Below, one piece after another: positions 6,766 through 14,365 of a DNA stretch of 19,464 bases; the first letter of the stretch is position 1; the number at the start of each line of letters is the position of its first letter. Origin of the DNA: Collinsella sp. (GTDB lineage Bacteria; Actinomycetota; Coriobacteriia; Coriobacteriales; Coriobacteriaceae); contig JAIIWC010000032.1 in NCBI GenBank assembly GCA_022745215.1, positions 1 through 19,464 on the forward strand. The letters are read 5' to 3'. Made by a program: the position numbers and the translations under genes. The notes under the pieces were generated by a model. That model saw nothing but the letters and a program-made list of their open reading frames with translations. It was not told where the DNA came from and ran no database searches.

Positions 6766-8994
6766 GTGGCACACAACAAACTGGAGGCAAACCTCCAAGA
6801 CCAGCGCGGGCAAGGCGGGCACGGAGCCATCCCCCTCTCCGCTGGCATGCTGCTCGTAACGCTCGGCGTCGTCTATGGCGACATCGGCACGAGCCCCATG
6901 TACACCATGAAATCAATCGTCGCCAACAACGGCGGCATCGGTACCGTCAGCGAGGACATGATCCTGGGCGCGCTTTCGCTCGTCATCTGGACCATGACGC
7001 TCGTGACCACGGTCAAGTACGTGGTAATCGCCATGAAGGCCGACAACCACAACGAAGGCGGCATCTTCGCCCTGTTCAGCCTCGTACGCAAGGTGGCACC
7101 ATGGCTGATTCTGCCCGCCATGATCGGCGGCGCGGCGCTGCTCGCCGACGGCATCCTCACCCCCGCCGTCACGGTCACCACAGCCATCGAGGGTCTACGC
7201 ACCATCGAATGGGGCCATGCGCTGCTGGGCGACGGCCAGACCAACGTCATCATTATTACCATCATCATTATCTGCGGCCTATTTGCCATGCAGCGCGCCG
7301 GCACCTCGTCGATCGGCAAGCTGTTCGGCCCGCTCATGACACTATGGTTCCTGTTCTTGGCAGGCGCTGGCCTGTTCAACATGCTCGGCAACCTGTCCAT
7401 CTTGCGCGCGCTCAACCCCATCCGCGGCATCATGTTTCTGTTCTCGCCCATCAACCACTCGGGCATTATGGTGCTCGGCTTTGTCTTCCTATCGACAACC
7501 GGTGCCGAGGCGCTCTACTCGGACATGGGCCACGTGGGCAAGGCAAACATCTATGCATCCTGGCCATTTGTTAAGGCGGCCCTTATCCTCAACTATCTGG
7601 GTCAGGGAGCCTGGCTGCTCGCCAATAACTCCAACCCCCAGATGCTCGCGATGGATATCGTCAACCCGTTCTATATGATGCTCCCCGAGCCCCTACGCCC
7701 CTTTGCCATCGTGCTTTCGGCCGTGGCGGCCATCATCGCCTCACAGGCGCTCATCACCGGCTCGTTCTCGCTGGTATCCGAGGCAACGCGCCTCAACCTT
7801 ATGCCGCACCTGCGCATCCACTACCCCAGCGACACCAAGGGCCAGCTCTATATTCCGCTCGTCAATAACATCATGTGGGTCGGCTGCATCTTCATCGTGC
7901 TGCTGTTCCAAAACTCCGAGCGCATGGAGAGTGCCTACGGCCTCGCCATTACCGTGACCATGCTTATGACCACCACGCTTTTGACGAGCTATATCGCCGG
8001 CATTCTCAAGCACAAGCTGGGCGCCTGCGTCTTCGCCCTGCTCTTCGGCGCCATTGAGCTGTGCTTTTTCGCCTCGTGCCTCACCATGTTCTTTGACGGC
8101 GGCTATGTGATGATCTTCTTGGCCGCACTGCTGTTTGGCCTTATGTATGTGTGGCGCCGCGGCACCGCCATCGAGCGCACGCAGACGATCCTGCTGCCCG
8201 TCTCCAAGTACATTGACCAGCTCAATCGCCTGCGCAATGACGAGACCTATCCCGTGCTCGCCGACAATCTGGTATTTCTCACCAACAGCCCCGACCCGCT
8301 CACACTCGACCGCGACGTGCTCTATTCCATCCTGGACAAGCACCCCAAGCGCGCCAAGGCATATTGGTTCATCAACGTGCACGTTACCGACGAACCCTAT
8401 ACGCACGAGTATTCCGTCGAGACCTTTGGCACGGACTTTTTGTTCCGCGTGCGTCTGGACCTGGGCTTTAAGGTCAACCAGCGCGTCAACGCCTATCTGC
8501 GTCAGATCGTCGGCGACTTGATGGCATCGGGCGAGCTGCCGCCGCAACATCACACCTACTCCATCTACGAGACGCGCGGCAACGTAGGTGACTTCCGCTT
8601 TTGCATGCTGCGCAAGATGCTTGCCCCCGAAACGGACATCAACCGCAACGACCACCGCGTGATGGCCATCAAGTACGCCGTCCGCCGCGCCTGCGGAAGC
8701 CCGGCACGTTGGTACGGCCTAGAGAACTCGGCCATCATCATCGAGTACGTGCCCCTCTTTGCCCGCATGCGTCCGGCAGTCAAGCTTGTACGCACCCAGG
8801 TGCCACTCGAAGTTCAGATCGAGGAAGCCGAGGAAATGGAAGTCGACATCTTCTCGGACGACCTGGTCAACGGCAACGAGGCCGGTAGGAATATGAACGT
8901 CGATCCCACTGAGCTGCTCGAGAGCGTCGCCGATACGCCCGAGCAGCAACTCGACGGACTCGAGAGCACCCAGTTCAACGACGCCAACTTCTAA
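6766..8994 (+). CDS. kup: Kup-type potassium uptake protein
   Basis: Imports K+ with protons through a 12-helix membrane domain. The KUP/HAK/KT signature VVYGDIGTSPMYT is at about residues 35-47, followed by the conserved ADNHNEGGIFALFSLVRK loop. The hydrophobic core ends near residue 455, and a long cytosolic C-terminal domain follows (QTILLPVSKYIDQLNRL, NLVFLTNSPDP, YWFINVHVTDEPY). At 742 residues it is longer than E. coli Kup (about 620), with an acidic C-terminal extension after residue about 680. The GTG at 6766 is chosen because AAGGGAG lies five to six bases upstream; an in-frame ATG at 6748 lies inside a leader hairpin and lacks a ribosome binding site. A strong terminator follows. 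Kup proteins are commonly controlled by cyclic di-AMP, but no such element was recognised here. Confidence 0.96.
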   Translation: MAHNKLEANLQDQRGQGGHGAIPLSAGMLLVTLGVVYGDIGTSPMYTMKSIVANNGGIGTVSEDMILGALSLVIWTMTLVTTVKYVVIAMKADNHNEGGIFALFSLVRKVAPWLILPAMIGGAALLADGILTPAVTVTTAIEGLRTIEWGHALLGDGQTNVIIITIIIICGLFAMQRAGTSSIGKLFGPLMTLWFLFLAGAGLFNMLGNLSILRALNPIRGIMFLFSPINHSGIMVLGFVFLSTTGAEALYSDMGHVGKANIYASWPFVKAALILNYLGQGAWLLANNSNPQMLAMDIVNPFYMMLPEPLRPFAIVLSAVAAIIASQALITGSFSLVSEATRLNLMPHLRIHYPSDTKGQLYIPLVNNIMWVGCIFIVLLFQNSERMESAYGLAITVTMLMTTTLLTSYIAGILKHKLGACVFALLFGAIELCFFASCLTMFFDGGYVMIFLAALLFGLMYVWRRGTAIERTQTILLPVSKYIDQLNRLRNDETYPVLADNLVFLTNSPDPLTLDRDVLYSILDKHPKRAKAYWFINVHVTDEPYTHEYSVETFGTDFLFRVRLDLGFKVNQRVNAYLRQIVGDLMASGELPPQHHTYSIYETRGNVGDFRFCMLRKMLAPETDINRNDHRVMAIKYAVRRACGSPARWYGLENSAIIIEYVPLFARMRPAVKLVRTQVPLEVQIEEAEEMEVDIFSDDLVNGNEAGRNMNVDPTELLESVADTPEQQLDGLESTQFNDANF

Positions 8995-9016
8995 CACGCC
9001 ACCAGCCATTGACGAC

Positions 9017-9054
9017 AACGGCCTCGCATCTCATAAGAGGTGCGAGGCCGTTTT
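9017..9054. terminator. Rho-independent terminator after kup
   Basis: AACGGCCTCGCATC (9017-9030) pairs with GGTGCGAGGCCGTT (9039-9052), with one wobble pair, an 8-base loop and a TTTT run. It lies between the convergent ends of kup (8994) and the bile salt hydrolase (9076). The minus-strand T run is short, so it may act less well for the hydrolase. Confidence 0.88.
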
Positions 9055-9075
9055 ATGTCGCAACGGACCAGTGAG

Positions 9076-10041
9076 CTACGAACGGCGCGGCTCGGGAACC
9101 ACGAGCCTATCGGGGCTCGCGCCCTCGGCATCCATCAGGCTCACGTAGCGAATCGACGGATCCCCATACATCGCGTAGTAATAATTGCCCGTGCGCGCGC
9201 TAAAGCATCCGGTATAGATAGTCTTCTCGAACTTGCCATCGCCCATCCTGGACGCCCCCTCAATCATCACCACGCCCTCGAGTGAACGGAACATGCGGAC
9301 GACGTTTTCGGTCTCGCTCTCCTTTTGCGGGTAATTGGCATTGAGGTACGCCGCCTTTACAAAACGGCTCGGCGAATAGCAATCGCCCGGAATACCGCGC
9401 ATGCCGGCACCCGCGCCATAGGGCTTGAGCTCGGCGCCACGCCACGTCGCCGTCTGCGGAAAATCGCTTGTGGCGGTGATATAAGTGCGTAGGTTTTCCA
9501 TATGCCACGGGAAGGTGGGCTGATTGGCAAGGGTGTCGACCGGATCGTCGTATACATGCAGGCCGTCAGCCATCATCTCGACCACGATGCTACGCTGGCT
9601 GTCGCCGATAATCCAATGGAGCAGCGACACGCCCAGCCCCTCTCCGGCAGATTTGGCGACAATCACCGTGTCGCGCAGCGCGGCCTCGACCTCATCGACC
9701 GTCGAGAACGTCGCTGCCACCCACAGGGGAAACTCATAGGCCGCGATATTGGTCTTGCCGTCGACAGGGTCCTCGGCATACTCGGCATAACCCGGGAAAT
9801 TGAGACCCGCCACGGCGAGGCCCGCATCGTTGCCGCAGTCGAAGAACATAGGGTAGTTCTTGTAATCGATGCACATACCGATCACCGCGTGTGCCGCTGT
9901 CGTGTCGTCGATAAACGAATACGGAATGTGAAACCCGCGCGGCATCACGCGAACCTGTTGGCCGTAGTCAAAGCTCCAGTCGAGGTTGCGGCCCAGATAC
10001 ATGTTGCCGGAATTATCGGTAAATCGAATGCTCGTACACAT
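9076..10041 (-). CDS. bsh: Bile salt hydrolase / choloylglycine hydrolase family (Ntn-hydrolase)
   Basis: Hydrolyses the amide bond of conjugated bile acids, releasing glycine or taurine. The nucleophile is Cys2, exposed after removal of the initiator Met, so the start must be the ATG at 10041 (MCTSIRF), preceded by AGGAGG four bases upstream. Reading frames extending further upstream would bury the nucleophile. Counted from this Met (321 residues), the family active-site set is intact: Cys2, Arg18 and Asp21 (GRNLDW), Asn81 (GLNFPGYA), Asn173 (LANQP) and Arg226 (SRFVKAA). Length is normal for intracellular BSH, with no signal peptide. Penicillin V acylases share the fold and the same residues; the GLNFPGYA and NQPTFPWH segments and the gut context favour BSH, but substrate preference is not proven. 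It stands alone between two terminators. Confidence 0.93.
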   Translation of the reverse strand: MCTSIRFTDNSGNMYLGRNLDWSFDYGQQVRVMPRGFHIPYSFIDDTTAAHAVIGMCIDYKNYPMFFDCGNDAGLAVAGLNFPGYAEYAEDPVDGKTNIAAYEFPLWVAATFSTVDEVEAALRDTVIVAKSAGEGLGVSLLHWIIGDSQRSIVVEMMADGLHVYDDPVDTLANQPTFPWHMENLRTYITATSDFPQTATWRGAELKPYGAGAGMRGIPGDCYSPSRFVKAAYLNANYPQKESETENVVRMFRSLEGVVMIEGASRMGDGKFEKTIYTGCFSARTGNYYYAMYGDPSIRYVSLMDAEGASPDRLVVPEPRRS

Positions 10042-10098
10042 AGCGCCTCCTAGCTTTACGTTCTTGCTAAGGTTATTGTCACCAAACAAAAAGGCGCT
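10042..10098 (-). promoter_or_regulatory. bsh leader with possible ribosome-binding-site sequestering stem
   Basis: On the minus strand, AGCGCCT (10092-10098) is perfectly complementary to AGGCGCT (10042-10048), which overlaps the AGGAGG ribosome binding site of bsh. Pairing across the 43-base loop would hide that site. No convincing promoter hexamers could be assigned in the leader. Confidence 0.3.
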
Positions 10099-10102
10099 AA
10101 AC

Positions 10103-10140
10103 ACAAAAGCCCGGACATGACAACAATGTCACGCCCGGAC
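10103..10140 (-). terminator. Terminator of the deformylase-like gene
   Basis: On the minus strand GTCCGGGCGTGACA (10140-10127) pairs with TGTCATGTCCGGGC (10122-10109), a 14-base stem with three wobble pairs and loop TTGT. It is followed by CTTTTG. It ends transcription from the gene at 10173-10592 before the bile salt hydrolase promoter region. Confidence 0.85.
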
Positions 10141-10172
10141 CAAAAACGACGAAGTGCGGTGCTGTGGTCGCC

Positions 10173-10592
10173 CTAGACAAGCTTGCCAAGACAGTGATCG
10201 ATCATATGCTGGATCATCTGCGCCTCGAAGCCCACAAAGTCCTGCTTGCGCTCGCGCATCTTGCCGTCGACGATCACGTCATAAGCGACCTTGCACTTGA
10301 TATAGCGCGTGGACTTGGTGACCTCCTCGTGCGTCAGGCAGCTCTCCTCCATCTTGCTGGCGCCCAGGCCAAACACCAGGCGGGGGTTGTAGAGCACGTG
10401 GGGCTCGCCGGCGTCGTCCAGGTAGACGCAGACCTTCTTGGTAACGCCAATCTGGTTAGCGGCAAGGCAGCCGGCATCGTCGAGCGACTTGATGGTATCG
10501 ATCAGGTCCTGAGCAACCGACTCGTCCTCGACGGTCGCAACCTCGCAACGCTGGGACAGGATAGCCTCATCGTGGCAAAGCTCTTTAATCAT
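10173..10592 (-). CDS. Degenerate peptide deformylase-like protein (HMIDH instead of HExxH)
   Basis: 139 residues, aligning end to end with the deformylase at 2551-2961: MIKELCHDEAIL with MIKPIMKSEFFL, QDLIDTI with QDLLDTL, VLYNP with LMYNP, STRY with CTRY, and QHMIDHCLGKLV with QHEIDHCCGIVI. The metal ligands remain (Cys85, His129, His133), as does Gln47 of motif 1. Three key positions differ: Glu130 of HExxH is Met (codon ATG, read directly), the Gly before Cys85 is Ser (ESCLT), and the motif 1 Gly is Cys (AGCLAANQIG). Loss of that Glu abolishes activity in studied deformylases, so this is probably not a working deformylase, although the frame is intact. The ATG at 10592 follows GGAGG; an ATG at 10604 overlaps that site. 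A candidate -10, TATACT, is at 10626-10631 (minus strand). Confidence 0.85.
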   Translation of the reverse strand: MIKELCHDEAILSQRCEVATVEDESVAQDLIDTIKSLDDAGCLAANQIGVTKKVCVYLDDAGEPHVLYNPRLVFGLGASKMEESCLTHEEVTKSTRYIKCKVAYDVIVDGKMRERKQDFVGFEAQMIQHMIDHCLGKLV

Positions 10593-10724
10593 ACGTTCCT
10601 CCATAGGGGTCGTTGTAACCGCTTAAGTATACGGTACCCACACATTTTCATGCGATAAATACCGTCCGTCTGTTACAAAGCGCCGAACATCAACATGCGA
10701 GGAACAGCAAGGTTGTAAAGACGA

Positions 10725-10785
10725 TATAGTAAGTGAGTTCGTGTCAATCGGCCTAAACTCGGGGCCGAACAAGGAAAGGGTATGC
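10725..10785 (+). promoter_or_regulatory. Candidate promoter and leader hairpin of the purine permease
   Basis: A -10-like TATAGT lies at 10725-10730, with no clear -35. The leader contains TCGGCC (10748-10753) and GGCCGA (10763-10768), a perfect 6-base stem with a 9-base loop, directly before the AAGGAAAGGG ribosome binding site (10771-10780). No purine-riboswitch core was found. Confidence 0.35.
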
Positions 10786-12099
10786 ATGGACGAACTTTTT
10801 CACGTCAGTGAGCGCAAGTCCACAATCGGGACCGAACTTCGCGCTGGACTGACAACATTCCTGGCGATGGCCTACATCATCGCCGTCAACCCCGCAGTGC
10901 TCTCGGGCGCTGGCATCGATGCGGGAGCGCTCGCCTGCGCCACCTGCCTGGGCGCCGGCATCATGACCATCTGCATGGGCATCTTCGCCAACCGCCCGCT
11001 CGCCTGCGCGTCGGGTCTGGGCATCAACGCCATGATCGCGGGCATCGCCACCACCATGTGCGGCGGCGACTGGCACGTGGCCATGAGCGTTATCTTCCTC
11101 GAGGGTATCGTCATCTTGCTGCTCGTCCTTTGCGGCCTGCGCGAGGCCATCATGGACGCCATCCCCGTGGTCCTGCGCCACGCCATCTCGGTGGGTCTGG
11201 GCCTGTTTATCGCCATGATCGGCCTGTGCGACGCCGGCATCATCACCGCTGGCGCCGGTACGCTCGTCGGCCTGGGCGACATCGCCTCCCCCACCTTTAT
11301 CGTCGGCATCATCTCCATCGTCGTGACGGTTGCCCTGGCTTCCCGCAACGTGCCGGGCTCGCTGCTCATCGGCATCATCGTCGCCGTTATCGCCGGAATC
11401 CCGCTGGGCGTCACCCATGCGCCCGAGGGCCTCATCGCACCGCTCGACTTCTCGACCTTCGGCGCCCCGTTTGCCAGCACTGCCGACGGCAACCTTGCCA
11501 TCGTGAAGGTCCTGACCGACCCGATGCTGCTCGTCGTTGCCTTCTCGCTGCTCATGAGCGACTTCTTCGACACCATGGGCACCGCGATGGCCGTCGCCAA
11601 GCAGGGCGAGTTCCTGACCGAGGACGGCAATGTCGAGGACATCCGTCCCATCCTGGTCGTCGACTCCGTGGCCGCTGCTGCCGGTGGCTTTATGGGCGTC
11701 TCCTCCATCACTACCTTCGTCGAGTCCACCTCTGGCGCTGCCGACGGTGGTCGCACGGGCCTCACCTCCGTCACCACCGGCGTGCTGTTCATTCTCGCCG
11801 CGTTCTTCTCCCCCATCGTCACCATCGTTTCCAGTGCCGCCACCTGCGGTGCTCTGGTCTACGTCGGCTACCTCATGATGAGCGAGGCCTCCGAGATCGA
11901 CTGGTCCGACGTGTCGCAGGGCTTCCCGGCGTTCATGATTGTCGCCGGCGTGCCCTTCACCTACTCCATCTCCTCCGGCATTGGCCTGGGCTTTATCGCC
12001 TACGTGATCGTCGCGCTCTTTAAGGGCGAGGCCTCCAAGATCAAGCCGCTCATGTGGATCGCAGCCCTTGCCTTCCTCGTCTACTTCTTCGTAGCGTAG
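10786..12099 (+). CDS. AzgA-type NCS2 purine (adenine/guanine/hypoxanthine) permease
   Basis: 437 residues with the 14-segment architecture of the AzgA-like branch of nucleobase:cation symporters (relatives of B. subtilis PbuG and E. coli AdeP/GhxP). Diagnostic segments are GLTTFLAMAYIIAVNPAVLS near the N-terminus (residues about 21-40), the SDFFDTMGT motif (Asp259 to Thr266) and SSITTFVESTSGAADGGRTG in the region after it. The likely role is uptake of purine bases for salvage. The ATG at 10786 is chosen because AAGGAAAGGG sits about five bases before it; a GTG at 10741 in frame has no ribosome binding site and adds a non-homologous 15-residue leader. It is divergent from the deformylase-like gene. 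Its last 15 codons are found again at 14116-14161 as a duplication remnant. Confidence 0.92.
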   Translation: MDELFHVSERKSTIGTELRAGLTTFLAMAYIIAVNPAVLSGAGIDAGALACATCLGAGIMTICMGIFANRPLACASGLGINAMIAGIATTMCGGDWHVAMSVIFLEGIVILLLVLCGLREAIMDAIPVVLRHAISVGLGLFIAMIGLCDAGIITAGAGTLVGLGDIASPTFIVGIISIVVTVALASRNVPGSLLIGIIVAVIAGIPLGVTHAPEGLIAPLDFSTFGAPFASTADGNLAIVKVLTDPMLLVVAFSLLMSDFFDTMGTAMAVAKQGEFLTEDGNVEDIRPILVVDSVAAAAGGFMGVSSITTFVESTSGAADGGRTGLTSVTTGVLFILAAFFSPIVTIVSSAATCGALVYVGYLMMSEASEIDWSDVSQGFPAFMIVAGVPFTYSISSGIGLGFIAYVIVALFKGEASKIKPLMWIAALAFLVYFFVA

Positions 12100-12122
12100 G
12101 CGCAAGATTCGCAATACCAAAC

Positions 12123-12166
12123 AGCAAAGCGCGGAGTCGCATCGAGCGGCTCCGCGCTTTGCTTTT
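12123..12166 (+). terminator. Terminator of the purine permease
   Basis: An 18-base stem, 12123-12140 with 12146-12163, with one wobble pair and loop ATCGA, followed by TTTT. Its GC-rich core AAAGCGCGGAG recurs in the copy at 14188-14220. Confidence 0.9.
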
Positions 12167-12209
12167 AAAGCCAGGCACCACACGGACGCGCGATGTATTG
12201 CTTCGCAAG

Positions 12210-12306
12210 TTTTGGACGTTTTGCTCTCCAAACGGCACTACCGACGGCTACATCCTGCAGATATGCTGGATATAACCGCATAGGCCCTATGAGGATGGGA
12301 GTAACC
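12210..12306 (+). promoter_or_regulatory. Conserved leader of surface gene 1
   Basis: This 97-base block aligns without gaps to 14269-14365. Conserved elements are CCAAACGGCACTACCG, then an imperfect hairpin (GG at 12246-12247 to CC at 12276-12277 with core ATCCTGCA-GATA-TGCTGGAT), then the dyad CATAGG-C-CCTATG (12279-12291), then GGGAG before the ATG. No consensus sigma-70 pair fits both copies; the block may hold a promoter, an operator or an RNA element. Confidence 0.5.
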
Positions 12307-14094
12307 ATGGCCGCCTTGTTCACGACCCCCAAGCGCAATGACAAAACCTCTGGAGCCCATTTTGTCGAGCCCGACGTGCACCGTCGCACGCTGCTCGCGC
12401 ACGGCAGCTGGCGCCGCGTGACGCGCCGCATCGTCTGCGGCCTGGCCTGCGCGCTCACGGTAAGTTCGCTGCTCATGCCGAGCGTCTCGCTCGCGGCGGA
12501 GTGGGTGGACGTTGGCGGCGTCCGCCACGAAGCGGCCGCGGGGCCCACGGGAGACGCCGCCGGCACCTGGAGCTGGGACGGCGCCGACGATATGAAGCTC
12601 AACGGCTATGACGGCGGTGCGATCCAGGCTGCGGGCAAGCTCAACATTGCCTACGAGGGCAAGAACACCGTGAAAACCGAGCCCGATTACACCGGAGCCG
12701 CCATCAAGGCGCAGGATGGCACTAGCCAGAAAGCAGAGTTGAACATAACGAGCTCGAATAGCACGGATGAGCTCAATGTGACAGCTGAGGCCGATGCAAT
12801 TAAATCCACAGGCGACCTCTCCATTTCTGGCCCAGGCACTGTGAACACCACAAGCACTACTTCCGACGGAATTGAGGCAAAGGGCGATCTCTCTATCACG
12901 GGCTCGGGCACCGTGAATGCAACGGGCGGTACCGAAGGCATCCAATCCAAGGGCAAGACCACCATCGATTCCTCTGGCACAGTGATCGCTAAAGGAAGCG
13001 AAGGTTACGGCATCGCCGCGGGCAGTGACCTGATCATCAAAGGCGGTGGCAAGGTAGAAGCAAGCTCGATAGAAGAAGCGGCGATTTGGGCTGACGGCAA
13101 CATCGACATCTCGGGCGGCAGCCAGGTCGAGGCAAGCTCCCAGGGAGATCTTGCCGTCGACGCTGAGGGTAGTCTCGCGGTCACGAACGCCTCCCTTGAC
13201 GCAAGCGGTGTTGAATATGGTGTCTATGCCTACAAGGGCGTTACGCTCGATCACGCGACCGTGACGGTCCGCACAAGCGCGAGCGGCGGCCAGGCCATCG
13301 CCCTCATCACTGACGGGGACGACATCGTCATCAAGAATGGTTCCATCGTGGACGCGTTCGCAGAAGGCAAATTCTCGGTTGCAATCTCTACCAGAAACCA
13401 CCAGCCAAACGTCGCTGGCGGCCACATCTACATCAGCGACTCCGTTGTTAAGGCTATAGCCCGCTATGTCGAGACCGGTGGCGATGGCCCCGATCACTAC
13501 AGCAACGACCAAAGCGGCGAGGTCATCCCTGAGCCTAGGGGTCTGAACATCGGTATCTTCGCCCAGACCTACGAGGGCATCACGCCCGCGAGTATCTCGA
13601 TCGTCCGCAGCAAGCTCACGGCCGAGGGAGACACGGCGGCAATCTTCGCTCTTGCCATAAGCGAGGATGGCAAGGCGATCGGCACCATCGAGATCGAAGG
13701 CGCTCCCATCCAGACGCCCGCAGGCGGCAAGATCATTAACTATCGCTACGAAGAAGAGTACGGCCCCAGCATCTCCTACGAGGCAGGTCAAACCATCGGC
13801 ACGGGCGACGCCACGATCGACTCCCCCTATGACGCCGCTGTCGCCAAGCGCACGGTCACCGTGCCTCCCGAGGAGATCAAACCCGAGGAGAAGCCAGGCG
13901 AGACCAAGCCCGAGGGTTCCAAGTCCGAGGGCACGAAGACAACCAAGACCGTTGCAGTTGCAGCCACGGGAGCCAAGACCACCGGCAAGCTCGCGGCAAC
14001 CGGCGACGCCTCGAGCGCAGCCATCATAGCGACCGCCCTTGTAGGAACGGCCGCTATCGTCACAGGCGCCCTGGCGAGTCGCAAACGCTCGTAA
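12307..14094 (+). CDS. Secreted, sortase-anchored beta-helix surface protein, paralog 1
   Basis: 595 residues. The N-terminus is long and basic (SWRRVTRRIV), followed by a hydrophobic segment and a signal-peptidase site at about residues 63/64 (SVSLA-AEW). From about 100 to 350 the chain is a series of roughly 20-25-residue rungs of the type DAIKSTGDLSISGPGTVNTT, the look of a parallel beta-helix. It resembles the Cthe_2159 carbohydrate-binding family, which is a pattern-level assignment. A Pro/Glu/Lys wall-spanning stretch (518-545) is followed by LAATG (562-566), a hydrophobic segment and RKRS. LAxTG is the type recognised by class E sortases of Actinobacteria. Probable role: a glycan-binding surface protein covalently attached to the wall. 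The ATG at 12307 is preceded by GGGAG; an in-frame ATG at 12289 is less well placed. It has no terminator of its own before the copied one at 14188. Confidence 0.85.
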   Translation: MAALFTTPKRNDKTSGAHFVEPDVHRRTLLAHGSWRRVTRRIVCGLACALTVSSLLMPSVSLAAEWVDVGGVRHEAAAGPTGDAAGTWSWDGADDMKLNGYDGGAIQAAGKLNIAYEGKNTVKTEPDYTGAAIKAQDGTSQKAELNITSSNSTDELNVTAEADAIKSTGDLSISGPGTVNTTSTTSDGIEAKGDLSITGSGTVNATGGTEGIQSKGKTTIDSSGTVIAKGSEGYGIAAGSDLIIKGGGKVEASSIEEAAIWADGNIDISGGSQVEASSQGDLAVDAEGSLAVTNASLDASGVEYGVYAYKGVTLDHATVTVRTSASGGQAIALITDGDDIVIKNGSIVDAFAEGKFSVAISTRNHQPNVAGGHIYISDSVVKAIARYVETGGDGPDHYSNDQSGEVIPEPRGLNIGIFAQTYEGITPASISIVRSKLTAEGDTAAIFALAISEDGKAIGTIEIEGAPIQTPAGGKIINYRYEEEYGPSISYEAGQTIGTGDATIDSPYDAAVAKRTVTVPPEEIKPEEKPGETKPEGSKSEGTKTTKTVAVAATGAKTTGKLAATGDASSAAIIATALVGTAAIVTGALASRKRS

Positions 14095-14115
14095 ACACTT
14101 TTTCGCACAGGACGG

Positions 14116-14161
14116 GTGGATCGCGGCCCTTGCCTTCCTCGTCTACTTCTTCGTAGCGTAA
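14116..14161 (+). pseudogene. Remnant of the purine permease 3' end
   Basis: This 46-base stretch matches 12054-12099, the last codons of the permease (WIAALAFLVYFFVA then stop). Within it I see two differences: A to G at the Ala codon, and a TAG to TAA stop. It has no start codon or upstream coding sequence, so it is a fossil carried along when the downstream surface gene was duplicated. Confidence 0.92.
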
Positions 14162-14187
14162 GGGCAAGGCTGCAAAAGCTGAACAAT

Positions 14188-14225
14188 AAAGCGCGGAGTC
14201 GCCATGCGGCCCCGCGCTTTTCTTT
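14188..14225 (+). terminator. Duplicated terminator between the surface genes
   Basis: AAAGCGCGGAGTCGC (14188-14202) pairs with GCGGCCCCGCGCTTT (14206-14220), with one A-C mismatch and one wobble, a 3-base loop and the T-rich tail TTTTCTTTT. It derives from the permease terminator (12123-12166) and now ends transcripts of surface gene 1. Confidence 0.85.
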
Positions 14226-14268
14226 TAGCGTCGGTCCCTGCGCCGGCGTGCGGCCTATTTCTCCCCCA

Positions 14269-14365
14269 TTTTGGCCATTTTGCCCTCCAAACGGCACTAC
14301 CGCCGGCAACATCCAGCAGATACGCTGAACCTAGCCGTATAGGCCCTATGAGAACGGGAGCAACC
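14269..14365 (+). promoter_or_regulatory. Conserved leader of surface gene 2
   Basis: Aligns gap-free with 12210-12306. The hairpin is kept in altered form: GGC (14305-14307) pairs with GCC (14334-14336), and CAGC with GCTG inside it. The ATAGG-C-CCTAT dyad is at 14339-14349 and GGGAG precedes the ATG at 14366. Because the terminator at 14188 lies upstream, this block should carry what is needed to express gene 2 independently. Confidence 0.5.

Larger units (their letters stand above)
12054..14115 (+). repeat. Tandem duplication unit 1
   Basis: This 2062-base unit starts in the third-last exon-like stretch of the permease coding sequence (last 46 bases), and continues through its terminator, the surface-gene leader and the first surface gene to just past CGCACA (14104-14109). 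Every element recurs in the same order in unit 2 at an offset of 2062 (permease end, terminator) or 2059 (leader, start codon). The sequence after CGCACA differs from that after the matching site in unit 2, marking the junction. Confidence 0.88.

Noticed and set aside
10605..10785. Purine riboswitch before the purine permease
   Set aside because: The conserved junction and loop sequences of the purine class are not present.
10753..12231. 492-codon minus-strand frame opposite the purine permease
   Set aside because: Gly/Asp/His-rich low-complexity translation, typical of the complement of Ala/Ile/Val-rich membrane helices.
12238..13791. 517-codon minus-strand frame opposite surface gene 1, with a similar one over gene 2
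   Set aside because: It arises because the Ser/Gly/Thr rung codons leave the complement open. No ribosome binding site or family match is visible, and the plus-strand proteins have signal peptides and anchors.
14095..14187. A small gene or separate element between the surface genes
   Set aside because: Fully explained as the copied 3' end of the permease gene and the run-in to its terminator.
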